A stretch of 64,000 bases of DNA from Hippopus hippopus (taxonomy: Eukaryota > Mollusca > Bivalvia > Cardiida > Cardiidae): contig OX328109.1 in assembly GCA_946811185.2 (NCBI GenBank), positions 434,001 through 498,000 on the forward strand, given 5' to 3'. The stretch's first letter is position 1. Every line of letters starts with the position of its first letter. A program made the position numbers and the translations under genes. Shown one piece after another: positions 41,201-56,200 of the stretch. The notes below the pieces were generated by a model. That model searched no databases and was not told the DNA's origin. It saw only the letters and a list, made by a program, of their open reading frames with translations.

Positions 41201-44200
41201 ATCCTGTAGATGAAATTAGTTTCTCTCCTTTACAAATGATTTAAATTATGCGTTGGTGCATGTTCAATGACACAAATCATCTTCAGAAGTTACAGATATT
41301 AATGTTCTTTCAAATAATTTAACTGTCTATCAGACAACAAACTTTAGGACTCACGAATATTGAAAGCCTGTGAAGACAACAAATTAAATTTGGGTCAGAT
41401 TATGACATTTGTTTAGAAAGGGTAGGTAAACATTGTGGGAGAAAAGAGAAAATAGTGGTAACCAGCATTTTCTTCTTTTCCCATATTTTTGCAAGCCTTC
41501 TTCATCGAAATGGTTAAAATTTGGGATATGTGGTGAAAGTTTAAATTTTTGCATAGAAATTATCAATATACATTTACTTACAGAAAGATTTAAGAATAGA
41601 TTTATCTGAATTGCTAATATGTACACATATTATTTAAGAGTGAGACAAGAGTTATGATGTTTTTAACAAAAATGCATAATTACAAGCTTGATAATGATAC
41701 ACAATTCTTTTTTCTTTTTTTTTAAGAAACAGTATCAAGATTCATCTTTTTAAAGGCTTATGTTATAATAATAGTACAATGTCAAGTTTTTTTTTATACA
41801 AAACCTTGTCTTCAAAGTAGATGATAGTTAACCAAGGTATCAACTAATTTCTTGTGGAAACAAAAGTATTTAATCAGGCCCTATGCTTTGTTTTAAAAGG
41901 CCCAATAGTGGCCAAAAAACAGTGCAGGTGTTAAAATGCATTTAAATTTCAATCATACCTTTTAAAAGTATGGAAAATATTGTGAAGATGACAATCTGTT
42001 ATTGTGTGGTTAGTCCAAGACTTTAGTGTTAGTTGCTGGCAGGAAAAAAAAATGAATTTTAAAATAAGGCTAAAAGTAAATAAAAGATAGAATGACCTGA
42101 CAACTTTTAACCTAGTTTTGAAATTGATTTCTATGCCAGCGACTTGTACTTGGAGCGACCATACAATAACATATTGTTATCTTCACAATAATTTCCATAC
42201 TTTTAAATGGTATGATTGAGATTTAAATACATTTTAACATCTGCTTTGTTTAGTTTTGGTAGGTATTGTTACTTTAAATGATATAAAAAGATAATTGGCA
42301 CAGTGTTAATGTATTGTATTTTTTGTTTCGATCATCTCTGACCCGAAGGAGCAACAGGTTACAGAAATGGTGAAAAATTCTGGAGACAGCTCAAATCAGT
42401 TACAAATGCTTAATGAACAACTCAGCCAGAAAACTAGGTTAGTTATGCTTTATTTGTTTTACACAAACCTTTTTCTTCTGTCTACCTGTCTGATAATAAT
42501 CCAAGTTGATATCTGTAGGAGAGAAGGATTATCTTCATTTGAATTTGAACTGCTCTAAATTGGAGACATCTGCAAAAACAGCAGAAAACATCACTAAATA
42601 AATTTTACATGTAGAACATGAAAAGAAACATGGTGGGAAAACTGCTTATTCTAATAATTATCACACAAGCTGTGTTAAGACAGACCATAAATAGATAGAG
42701 TTATGCTCTGTGAAAATTGGATTTAATGCATCTGCAAAAAGTATAGTTAAACTTGTATTGATCAAACCACAGTACCTTTTGTGTAAAATGACATTTATCA
42801 TGTATCATACATCTTCCATGATCATTGTATTACACTGTAAATGAATTATTTAAACACTGGCTTCATACTGAGTGATGTCCAATTATATGTGAAGTATAGC
42901 TCATGTATCTGTAAAGCAGTAGAGCAATATATGGCCATCATGGCCCTCTTCTTTTTAGAGATATATAATATCCTTTACAATGGAACATCGAGTAGTACTG
43001 ATAACTGTACCCAAAAACGACTTTAATTTTTGACTGGTTGCCTCTGGCTACAGCTGTAGGTAGTGAAAGGCTTAATAATTTGTCTTTGGTCATGTTTGTG
43101 ACAGAAAATTATTTGCATTTCCCTGCAATACAAATTAAACAGACAAAACAGAAAGTCAGTACTGTGCTGTATTTTTGCTACCGGAAATTCACGATGGACT
43201 TGCTGTCGATGCACCATAAAATAACATTCATTCATTCATTGAGACAGAATGGTGCATAGTAAATGTCCAAAGATTAAAAGAAACACCGTAAACGTCTCAT
43301 TATTGAGACTAGAACATCAAGGTACTTTATAACGATTTTATTCATTTGGAACCCTAAGAGTTATACCAAGTTGTAATATTTGAAATTCATGGAAATAGGG
43401 TTCTTTTCAGGGGTCTATCAGAGTAACAAAATACATGTATGTGAAAAGTTTGTACCAAAAATGTGAAAAAAAAAACTGGAAAAAAGTGAGCAGTTCAAAA
43501 TCAGAAAGACAGAGGGATAAGGTGCAAACACTGTGCTTTTGGCATGCTGGTATTTTATGTGCTTTTGTATCTTTGCTTTTACTATATCTTTTGTTTCTGT
43601 GTGTATGTGTTTTTCTGTCAATACTTTCCTGATAAAATGAAATTTCTGATATTGAAATAATTCTATTCATTGGATAAAGACTGTATGTTGCAGTGTATGA
43701 TTCATTAATGCTAAGTTTGAGCTCATATTTTATCTCTGTTCTAAAGATAAGGTAGATACTAGTTTAGTATGAGAGCTTTGTCTTGATTAGATAATACAGG
43801 GACCTTAGTTCAATATATGGTGTATATGTCCTTTCAATAGTTCCCATATATTACACAGAAAGTTTGAATTGGTAGCCAGATAATAACCATGTAATCAAAG
43901 TAGGAACTGTATAGGAACAAATTTATTGATCAGATATGTAGATAGTGTACACTGTACATACTAAAATCAAACTTGTCATTTAAATATATGATGAATATGA
44001 ACTTTTTGTGCTAATTAGGATGCTACATATGTTTCTTTCTTGTAGTGTTAGTTTACAGCAGTAGCTGCTCATGTATAGCTCTCTCTGTGTTCCTCATGGG
44101 TTAGATATATATATGCTCACTATACAAAGTTTGATCATAATTACGTCTTTTTTTTAAAAAGACAAAAGATTGATAAAAATCCAGAAGGGCCCATTATGGC

Positions 44201-47200
44201 TTGGTTTTTGATGCTTTGGGTTTCTAATCAGAATATCTTGGCAAGTAAAAATCCATAGGCTCTGGTTTCAATATCTTTCCTTTCATATCCCACCATCTCA
44301 TTTGGACCCTCATTTATTGAAAGGTACCACGATATCCCACTGTCTAATATTGGTTCTCTCTTATCAGAAGGTACCATGATGTCCCACTGTCTAATATTGG
44401 TTCTCTCATATTTAAAGGTACCAAGATATCCCACGGTCTAATATTGGTTCTCTCATTTTTAAAGGTACCAAGATATCCCACTGTCTAGTATTGGTTCTCT
44501 CATATTTAAATGTACCAAGATATCCCACTGTCTAATATTGGTTCTCTCATATTTAAAGGTACCAAGATATTGCACTAATATTGGTTCTTACATATTTAAA
44601 GGTACCAAGACATCCCATCATCTAATATTGGTTCTCTCTTATTTAAATGTACCAAGATATCCCACCATCTAATATGGGTCCTCTTTTATAATATGGTACC
44701 ATGATATCCCAATGGCTCATTTGGGTCCTCTGTTATTGAAACTTGCCAATATGTTCCACCATCTCAGTCGGGCCCTCTCTTATTGAAAAATTCCAACATA
44801 ACCCACCCACTCATTTGGGCCCTCTTTTATTGAAAGCCTGATTGGTACAATGATATCTCACTGTCTAATTTGGGTCCTCACATATTGAAAGGTTCCAACA
44901 TATCCCATGATCCCTTTTGGATCCTCTCTTATTGAAAAGTTACTATATATCCCACTATCTCATTTGGTTCCTCAGTTATTGAAAGGTACTAAAACATCCC
45001 ACCATCTCATTTGGATCCTCTGTTATTGAAAAGTTCCAACATATCCCACCATCTCGTTATTATTTTGGGTCCTCTCTTGTTGAAAGGTACCATGATATCC
45101 CCCCATCTAATTTGGCCCTCTCTTATTGAAAGTTCCAACATATCCCACCATCTCATTTAGGCCCTCTCTGATTGTAAGATTCCAAGATATCCCACTGTCT
45201 CATTTGGGCCCTTTCTATTATATGGTTCCAACATATCCCACCATCTCATTTAGGCCCTCTCTGATTGTAAGCTTTCAAACTATCCAACCATATCATTTGG
45301 GCCCATTCTGATTGCAAGGCTCTAACATATCCTGCCATCTAATTTGGGCCCTCACATATTGAGAGGTTTCAACTGAGAAAGAAATTCCATGTATACAAAC
45401 AAGCTTTTGATGTACAGGCAATTAATTGTTTTGACTAATAAAGGAACAGCCTTTGTTAGAAATATCTTTGATGCAGTAGTTAAAATAACTTAATTGCTGG
45501 AGATGTTGTCACAGAGAGTAGATCAAGATAAGCATATTAGAAAAGAATAGAATGCCACTTCCTTAATATCTTTCTCTTCAGAGTTGTGGATTTTGTTCAA
45601 ATTTACTATATGCATCTTTAATGTTTTTTTCCCTATCTTTTAGTATGATTTCTTCCAGATCGCATAGACAGGGGATGCTTATTCAGAGTTTTGTTTTTTG
45701 TTGGCTTTTTTTGAGTTGCTTTGATTGTTTGAGATTTACTTTGGCTTATCTTTATTTCTTTGATGGTATTGCAATGAGCTTTATTTTAATTACAGAACAT
45801 GGTAGAGGAAAAATACATGTAAAGGCTTTGTTCCCATACATTTACCAAACAATCCTGACTTTAAACAACCCTAAAGAACAAGACTTTTGAAAACATTGTT
45901 GGAAAAGGAGAAAATGCTGGTTCCAACAATCATTTTTACCCTTTCAAAGACAGATTTTAATTTTTGGGTCACATTTATTTTGTCACATGTAAATGCTTCC
46001 TCTTTGGACAAGTGGAACATTTTTTCGTTTGGTAAAGAGCTAATAGAAAACGGGTAATTATATTGGTTTGCCAAATGATTAGGTTTCATTTATTGAACCT
46101 ATGGATGAATTAGGGTGGTCTTGTAGGCTGTGTAAATGGAGGTCAGGGTGCACAGAGCCTGAAGTCTGCTCTTTGATCAACTTTCTTTTTTTTTTAGCTC
46201 CACCGGCTGAAGGCCCTGTGTCTGTCGTGCGTCCGTCTTTGTGCATTAAACTTTATTTCAGACATCTTCTCTGAAACTACCCTTTCAATTTTGACCAAAC
46301 TTTACAGAAATGATCCAAAATTCAAATTTCAAAATCCATTGAAAGAATTTGATTCCTGTTAAAAGACTGGTTGCAATGGCAACAAAAATGAAAAATATTG
46401 ACATCTTCTTGTCCGAAACCATAAGGCATAGGGCTACCAAATTTGGCATGTAGCTTAATTTGATGAACCTCTACCAAGATTCTTCAAATCATATCCTTGG
46501 GGTCAAAATTGGCTGAGCTGCGAGGGCCACAAGTTTTGCATTGGCTTAAGAAGTGAAAACTTTAAAAGATCCTCCTGTTCTAAACCATAAGGCCAAGGTC
46601 TCCCTGGCATGTACCTTCATCTTATTGGACCTGTACTACGATTCTTCCTACTGTCGTCCAAGGGCATGAATTGGCCCTGCCCGACAGGTTACATGTTCTA
46701 CACAGGCTTATTTGAGTAAAAACTTTAAAAATCTTCTCATTCCTAACCATATGGCCTAGGGCTACCAAATTTTTTGTGTATATTTTTCTTGTGGACTTCT
46801 ACCATGACTGTTCTAATTATAGCCCTGGGGTCAAAATTGGCCATGCCCGACACATCACAAGTTTTACATGGGCACATATATAGGCCTTTATAGAGAAAAC
46901 TTTTCTCTTCTTGTTCTAAACCGTTTGGTCTGGAATTGTAATGTTTGGTATGAATGGTTTGTCCTAATTAGGTAGTGGAGAGATACAGGGCCATCATGGC
47001 CCTCATGTTCATTTGACACTTTAATCAAAGCAGACTCAAATTTGCAATACATGTATTTGAACCGTTTACATACTCTTTAAAATGTGGTTTTTCATACAGT
47101 AGTCAAGAGTAACGTACAGGTCCCACTATTTTTGTCCCATTTATTAAAGTCGTCTGCAAATACTTCTAGTTTGGAGAAGTCTAAAGTTTTTTGTGTGGTA

Positions 47201-50200
47201 AAGAATTAATGACAAAATTTTAGGCCTACCCAAATTGAAAGCGTTTGCAGAAGACAAATAAATAAAACTCAAAAATTGTTTTAGAAGGGTAGAAAGCATT
47301 GTTGGAAAAGGAGAAAATGATGGTTACCAACAATGTTTTCAAAAGGCTTCTTCCTTAGGGTCGTCTAAATTCAGGACTGTGTAGTAAAGAATTTAACCCT
47401 TTACCCCACAATCCCGACTTTTAACGACCCTGGGAAAGAAGCCTTTTGAAAACACTGTGGGAAAAGGGGAAAATGCTGGTTACCAGCATTTTCCCCTTTT
47501 CCCACAATGTTTTCTACCCTATCAAAAATAGATTACACCATTTGAGCCACAATGAAATTGTCGTCTGCAAACGCTTTCAATTTGGACAAGGCTAAAATTT
47601 TGTCATCTGGTAAAGGGTTAAGAGCAAGAGGAGTGACATGAAGTTAACTCTAAGCATAACAAACCTGTTACTACTAAAGAGCATTTATAGTGCTTTGGAA
47701 AATATTTGTGTAAAGAAAGAATTTACCGTCAAGGATTTAAAAAAAAGTTAACTGATAAACTTGCACAAGATATGGTTAATATTCAAATAGGAATTAAATG
47801 ATATAATAATATTGTATAATTTAATGAAGAATACACCCAGTTTTTGTCATATTGACGTGACAAGAGTTGACCATTCTGGGGAAAGGTTTCCAATCAATAG
47901 TAATTTCTTGGCAATAAGAGAAATTGTGGGAGTGCTAGAACATCAAACCCTTTGTGTTTAATGTTTGGTCATTTCCAATCTTAAGCTACTTTTCTATACA
48001 TGTTTTTTAAATGGCCAATACTTTGGTTAATTGCTTACCAGCCAAGCCACTATAATTTTGAAGTGTAATCTTCAACTAATTCTAGATTGGTCTAAATTGA
48101 AAGCATTTGCAGATGACAAATGTGACTCAAAAGTAGAAATTTGCTCCGAGAAGGGCAGGAAAAATTGCGGGAAAAGGAGAAAATGCTGGTTATCAGAATT
48201 TCTCTTCCCACAATCTTTTCAAAAGGTTCCTTTCTCAGAGTCATTAAAAGTTGCAGATTGTGCAGTTAACACTCGTGTCAAAGGACAAAATTTTAGATCT
48301 GCCCAAATTGATAACATTTGCAGATGACAAATTGAATGTAACTCAAAAACTGAAATTTCTCTTTGAAAGTATAGAAACATTGTTGGAAATGAGAAAATGC
48401 TGGTAACCAGCATTTCTCATTTGTCAACAATGTTTTCAAAAGCCTTCTTTAGGGTCGTTAAAACTCGGGATTGTGTGGTAAAGGGGTTAAATGGATGTCT
48501 TCTTAACCCTTTACCAGACAAAAGAATTTTAGCGTTGTCCAAATTGAAAGCATTTGCAGATGACAATTTCAATGTGGCTCAAATGGTGCATGCTTTTATT
48601 AATAGGGTAGAAAACATTGTGGGAAAAGGAGAAAATGCTGGTTACCAGCATTTTCTCCTTTTCCCTCAATGTTTTCAAAAGGCTTCTTTCCTAGGGTCGT
48701 TAAAAGTCGGCATTGTGTGGTAAAGGGTTAATTAGTTCCTTGAAGGAGCATGACTTGGATAAAGGGTACACTTGCGTGGTAGTTTTTTTTTCCTGAGAAA
48801 GATGACAGCAAAAGGGGGGAAATGCGTCAGAATTAATGCCAAGTTGTTTTTGTAAGAAGATACATTGGATCAAATAAGTAATTGGAAATAGTAGAATGAC
48901 ATTATTTGTTAGATATGGATCTACTTGGGAGCATAAATGTGTCTTTTTGGGGTAATGATGATTCTATCTTACTGCCGGGATTTTTATCTGAAAACAAAAA
49001 TTTGGTGGATGATGAGACGGTTTTCGTAGTATGTACAAAGCTTGTTTGGGAAAGTAGTCATTGCCATGCAGAAGGGCTGACTTAAAATTTTCAGAGTTCT
49101 TTGGGTTTAACCATCTATCAAGCAACAAAATTTTAGACTTATCCAAAGTGAACTTGTTTAGCCCAAGTTGAAAGCATTTGCAGATGGCAACATAAATGTG
49201 ATTAAAAAATTAAAATTTGTTTTTTTGAGGGGTAGAAAACACTGTAGGAAAAGGAGAAAATGCTGGTTACCGCATTGTTTTCAAAAGGCTTCTTTCTCAA
49301 GGGATTGTGTGGCAAGGGATTTATATTTTAGTCCAAGCTTCTTTTCTTAGCAAGAAATTGAGATTTTTATTTTGCTATGGTTACAGAAAGCTCGAGGAAG
49401 TACAAGCAGACTTGTCGACTTCTACACAAAAATGGCACAACCTAAATAATACGTTAGAAACCAGTATGCGAGAGAAAGAGAGAGAAATTGACACTTTGAA
49501 TAATAAACATAAAGAGGCAGAAAGCAAACTGAATGGTTTGTTGGAAGATTTGGTAAGTGATTCTTTTATTATCTCTTATCAGCTGTTTTTTGAAGAAAAT
49601 GTAGAGGTATTGCCGTAGCCTTGGTTGTCGTCAGGTCAGTCATCGTCTTGCAAAAACTTCGACATTTTCAAAACTTTGACATTTTATAATATCTCTGTCA
49701 TTACCTAAGATACTTACTTCAAACTTGGTCAAGTTGTTCACTATCAAAACAGGAACCCATAGAACAAGGGCAGGTAACCATCACAGTTACGCCCCTTTTT
49801 TGACTTAGAATTTTCACTGAAAATGCTGAAAATTTTCACTGCAGCTGAGAATTGGCACCCACATATGGTGCACTTGTTTTCTTCTGTCTTGATGTAATTT
49901 TGGAGGTGCAGATCAATGTTGGCGTTTGAATAAAAAAACAACAACATTATACTAAAAAGGTCCATTTGCTGCCAAAAGTAAACTGTGCTGGTGTAAAAAT
50001 GCTTTCAAATAGAAATCATGCCATCTTAACTCTTTACCAAATGACAAAATTTTAGACTGGTCCAAATTCAAAGCACTTACAAAATAAACATAATTCAAAA
50101 ATTGAAATTTGTTCCAGCAGGGTAGAAAACATTGTGGAAAAAGGAGAAAATGCTGGTTACCAGCATTTTCTCCTTTTTCCACAATGTTTTCAAAAGGCTT

Positions 50201-53200
50201 CTATCTCTGGGTCGTAAAAACCAGGGATTGTTTGGTAAAGGGTTAATGTTATCATTTATAGCTGACTTTTAGCTCTACTATTAAATGGCCAGAAGAGCTT
50301 ATGTCATGGTCTTCTTTCCATCATCTGTCTGTTTGTCCTATAGTCTTTTTTCTTGTCTGTGTGATACTTTACACATTTGTGGTCATAATTTTCATGTAAG
50401 TTGCACAGATTCTTTCTGGTATTATTGGCTTGAATCCTTGAAAATTTGATGAAAATCAAGTATGAGTTAGTGAAAAATAGATATTTACAGTTGAGAATTA
50501 AAGAAAAACCCTTTTTTGCATAATATATGCAGCATATATTTTTCAAAGTCTTTGGGAACTTGCACACATCATTTGTATCATCAACGGTTTGAAGCCTATC
50601 TGAAATGAAAAAGTCCTTTCAACTGTGTTGGAAAAGGAGCCGTTTGGTTAGCTATTTTTGTTTATGGAACAAAGTCCCCATTATTTTTCCCATTTCTTTG
50701 AAACTAGCAGGGGTTGTTTAATACAGGAAGTACAAAAAGGCCTAATTTAGCTTGACTCCCAAAAATTGGTTTAGAAATTACTCTTTATTTTCCCTTTTAT
50801 ATACCATTCAATATGCATAGTTTATTTTTCTGATACTTCTTTTTGTTTTTATTGACAAAAACAGCAAAGAGAACTTGACAAAACTAAAAATAAAATGGTT
50901 ACCATGGAAACTGACTTTGCCAGTGAAAAAGAGGCTTTACTAAGTAGAAAAGAGAGTGAGATTACAGATCTAAAGCAGCAGCTAGACTCAGTGCGGGAAG
51001 ATCTCAGCAAACAGGAGATTCAAACCCAGGCCCACAAACAAGTCCTTGACAAAACCACCATGGAAAAAGAAGCAGTGCAGGTGAGATATATTTGAGCCAT
51101 GCTCTGGCATAGGGGGCTGAATGCTTCTCCTAGATGCATCATACCAAGCAAGTCATGTATCCATTTTGTCTAATAACCGGCTGAATTCTGGGGTAGACTG
51201 GTCCTTTGACATGCAGAAAATTGACCAAGTATTTTCTTGTTTTCCCACAATGTTTTCAAAAGGTTTCTTGCTCAGGATTGTCAATACTCGGGATTATGCA
51301 TTCAAGGAATAATTTTTTGATAGTTTGGGTTTTGTGTGGCTGAGGTTTAAGTGTCGGACACCTAGTTTTGAGGCCCAGGGTTCAAGCCTCACTGGAAGTA
51401 ATGGGCTTTTCATGGGAGTTTCCTTAGGATAATCACTTCAGAGCCCCAGCGTGGTGCTGGTGAAATCCCGGACAAACATGAAAATGTGAGCTTGCCCTGT
51501 GATATTTCTGAAAAAATGTTGAATTTGGCTTACTTGTATACTTGGGTTTTACACTTTCACCTTTTACCAAACAGTCCCTAGTTTTAAGGACCCTGAGACA
51601 GAAGTCTTTTAAAAACACTGCGGGAAAAGGAGAAAATGCTGGTTACCAGCATTTTCTCCTTTTCCCACAATGTTTTCTATCCTTTCAAAGTAAGAAATAC
51701 ATATTTTGAGCTACATTTAAGTTGTCTTCTGCAAATGTTTTCACTTTTGTTGTCATATGTTAAAGCGTAAATTTTGTCAACGTCGAGTTTGTAGTTTTGT
51801 TTGTTAACTCTTTACCACACAGTTGTGACTTCTAATGACCCTGAGGAAAGGGTAACCAGCATTTTCTCCTTTTCCCACAATGTTTTCTGCTCTATCAAGG
51901 AAAAATTGAGTCATTTTTGCCACCTTTAATTTGTCGTCTGCAATTGCTTTCAATTTGAACAAGTCCAAAATTTTGTCGTTTGGTAACATGTTAAAGCATT
52001 AATTTTGTAGATGTCAAGTTAAATTTTTTGTCGTTTGTTGAAGCGATAATTTCGTTGACATCAAATTTAAAGTGTGTTGTATGTTAAAGGGTCAATTTTG
52101 TTGACAGTTTGAAAAAGAGAAGATGGAAAAACAGCTCAAACGATTGGAGAGTGAGCGGGACAGTTTAAACAATGAACTCATCCAGCTGAAGGTATCCATC
52201 ACAAAATCACAGGGAGATATGGATCAGGCAGCCAAACAGAAACTAGAGGTAGAAGAGAAACTACAGGATCTGACGGAGGTGAAGGAGAAAATGGAGAAAT
52301 CTATTGCAGAGGTAAAGGAGATCACTGAATCAACTATTCTGAGAAGAAAGACTTTTGAAAACATTATGGGAAAAGGAGGAAATGCTGGTCAGCAGCATTT
52401 CCTCCTTTTTCCCCTCAGTGTTTTTTACTCTTCCAAAAACAAATTTCCACGTTTGAGTCACAATCATTTTGTTGTTTTCAAGAGCTTTTAATTTGGACCA
52501 ATGTAAATTTTGTTGTTTGGTAGCGAGTTATGACTTTGTCAGTGCCAATTAAGCGCATAGTACATTTATCTAAAAGGCAGCTTAGCCTTAGAAGCATAGT
52601 GGGTAGTGAATAGTTCTAGAGAACAGCGGGTCACTGGTTCGATCCTCGGCTTGGCAAATTTCTTTCTGAGGATTTATGATAGTTATTGCCACAGGATTCA
52701 TTCCTCTCTCACCAGTTGATTATGTGGGAAAGAAGCCAAGGGGTTGGAAAGAAAATTGTGCAGAGTACTGGTAAAAGCAAATTCTGAAAAGCATGGATAG
52801 GTGCAATGTTTGCTACAATATAACTGAAATAATGTTGAAAACGGCATTAAGTCCCATATACACACCTGGCTAAATCATGAAGTGGAATGGTCCTAACTTT
52901 TACCATAACCCTTTTCCCAGTATGCACACATGAGCAAAACTCCTTGAGACAAGTGGAACAAAAGTTGTTCAAATCATGAAGGTCATCTTACCTGGACAGC
53001 CACCAGTGCTTAAAATAGCAAAGGCCTTGAACTCTTTACCAAATAATAAAATTTTGGACTTGACCATTTGAAAGCATTTGCAGATGACATTAAATGTTAC
53101 CATGAAATTTGTCTTTCATAGGATGGAAAACATTGTGGGAAAAGGAGAACATGCTGGTTACCAGCATTTTCTTCCTTTCGCATAATGTTTTCAAAAGCTG

Positions 53201-56200
53201 CTTTTGACCAGCATTTTCTTCTTCTCCCACTTAGTTTTCAAAAGCTTTTTTCCTAGGGTTGTAAACAGTCAGGATTGTCTGGTAAAGTGTTTAAAAGAAT
53301 TCTTTAAAAAAGTAGTATTTTTGTATATCTAATTACATATAAACATGACTTCAATGAAAAGTTAAATTTTTTATCTGTGCATCAATTGTCATAACTTTGG
53401 TATTGTTTATGAAGGTTCAAAAGCAGAAAGAAGATATACAGACAGAGAAAGAGAAAGTGTCCACACAGAGAGATCAGTACAAGAGAGAACTGATGGAAAT
53501 CAGGGCATCATTACAGCAAAAAGACATGCAGGTAACTCACATCTTATATTAATCAATTTTAATGATCACTTTCTGGAGATCTGACTTACACCATGATGTG
53601 GATGGTTCCCAGGGTTGACCCCGCTCATGACACTCGAACCCAGAACCTTTGGAATGTGAGGCCAATGCTCTCACTGTCTCCCTGGCAGTATGTAGTACTC
53701 CTCCTAGTTCCAAAAGTCACCGACTTGTTCTTTGTGCTGTAGATCCTTTTTGACATTGTTATCTATGGATCTTTGCTACTCACTATTGTACCATAAACTA
53801 GGACCAAATTGTATGAATTTTGTTTATTGATACATTTGCAGTGATATTGTATTTTCACTGTTAACTGTTTACCAAACAACAAAATGTTGGACTGGACCAA
53901 ATTGAAAGCATTTGTGGACGACAAATGCTGCTTAAATGGTTATTTCTGTAGGTTATGGGGTAAAAAATTGTGGAAAAGGAGAAAATGCTAGTTACCAGCA
54001 TTTTATCCTTTTCCCACAATGTTTTCAAAAAGGCTTCTTCCCCAGTGCCCCTAAAACTTGGGATTGTGGTAAACTCTTAAAGTCACAGTAAAGTCCAACT
54101 GAATAAAAAACCTGTTTATAAAATAAAAGTAAATTTCATTTTTACCATGTAAAAATATGGCGATTATTATGACTTTCACGATATGTAAAGGTGCAGTTTG
54201 CAAAAGTTCCAGTCAATGGCAGACAAAAAAATTTTGAAACTAGAACAGATCCTACCATGCTGCATTATCTGTTTGTTTACATCAATGATCGCTGACGATT
54301 AGACGACTTTTCGTCGTAAATGTCCGCAGTGACGTGATAGTGACGTAAACACCAAGTGATCATTTAAGGCGTCGAAACAAACCCTTCATTCACTTGATCG
54401 TTTAGTCCCCACTCTAGGCTTGAAAAACGCAAGTTTATCAACATCGTAAACAGAAACGACAACACAGGCTGATCATTGCTTATTCATTTGTCATCAATAC
54501 AGGAAGAGTTTACTACATCAAAATAAGAAACAGGTTCAGAATGAGCAATCTTACTCTCCAGTGACATAATATTAGAATTGTAAACATTAGTCCTGTCTAC
54601 TACGTCATAGCACTAATGAGATGCAATGTTATCTGAAAGACCTAGTTTGAATATACACGAATGTTAATGAAGGTTGTCTCAATCAATGGCGTCCCTGAAA
54701 TCGATGGGCTTCTCCATGCATTTTCGCACACATATATTATGGCAACCAATGCAGTAACTGACACGTTCGAGTTTTCTCCAATCTTATATATGTGTGTTGT
54801 GATGGGTTATCCGATATATTTTCGAGTTATAAAGGGTGAAAATTACCCGTTTTGGACTTTACTGGGACTTTAACCGAACTACAAAATTTTAGACTTGGTC
54901 GATCTGAAAGCATTTGCAGTCAACAAATTAAGTGTAACAACAAGAACCTTGTCTTTTTAAGGGTAGAAAACTCTGTAAAAAACTTAGGATAGTTTGGTGA
55001 AGATTTTACCCTTTATCAACGCTAAAATTTTACAGTTAGTCGATAGGGAAGCATTTGCAGACAATATATTGAACATTACTCAAAACATGAAACTTGTCTT
55101 TTAAAGGGTAGAAAACTATGTGGGAAAAGGAGAAAATGCTGGTCTCCAGCATTTTCTCCTTTTTCCGCATGGTTTTTGAAAGCCTTCCTCTTTCTCTACC
55201 AAACAAAAAAATTTTAGACTTCAGTCAATATAAGAGTATTTGCGGATAACAAAATGTTACTCATAACATGAATCTTGTCTGTTTGAGGGTAGAAAACAAT
55301 TTGGGAAAAGAAGAAAATGCTGGTCTCCAGCATTTTTTGCTTGTTCCACATGGTTTCCAAGAGGCTTCTTTCTCAGGGTCATGAAAACTAAGTATTGTTT
55401 GGTAAAGGGTTATCAGAGATGGTGATGAAAAGATATTAAAAAAATAAATCTTATGAAATATAGGTAGAGGAATTCCAGAAAGATGTGGAGAGACTCAAGA
55501 CTGAAAACAGCCAGCAACAAGAGGCCATCAACCAGCTGACACAGCAAGGCTCCGAGTCTTCAGTATTGCAGGAGCAGTTAAAGGAGCAAAGATCCCTTGT
55601 TGAGACCTTACAGAAACAGCTGTCAGCTTCAGAAGCTCAGGTCAAAGATGCGCAAGAAACATCGAAAAAGACGGACGAGGAAAATAGGTCTATCAAGATT
55701 GAGCTGTATGTGTTTGTTTATTTCAGCACATTTCATTATGAATTCTTTTAGAATGTATATGAGCCATATTTTGTTTGAAAAGGGGGCTTAATGCATCTAG
55801 AAAAAAGTTTCAACCTAGGTCTGCAGTCTGCACAGGTTGACCTGGGTCAAAACTTTTCAATGTTGGTTAATTTTCTGCATGTCATAGGACTAATTTATTG
55901 TCTGAATCAGCTGGTTTGAGATGAAAAAGAACTCACTCAAAACAGTTCATTCCCATACATACCCAATAAACTATAACTCAAAGTCAAGCCCTGGAAGCGC
56001 AGTCAGTAACATCAATGACTTAGAAATGGTGTGATGCTGGTTTAGATCTCAAGCTTGGCCAATTTCTTTCCTACGTTTGATGATAGTCATTGCAGCAGGA
56101 TTCGTTTCTCTCTCACTACTACTAACCATTGTTTTGACATTGGTTGGAAAGCAGCCAGTGGCTTTGTAAGAATATTGTACGAGAAACTCAAGGAAGCGTT

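Noticed and set aside
43407..43670. 87-codon minus open frame with membrane-like residues
   Set aside because: Hydrophobicity follows T-rich DNA; no start context, splice context or homologue recognised.
44265..45375. CRISPR array
   Set aside because: Units are contiguous 47-bp repeats without unique spacers, in an animal intron.
48031..48723. 98- and 108-codon plus-strand open frames
   Set aside because: Translations of MITE-A copies; the peptides recur across the window wherever the element does.
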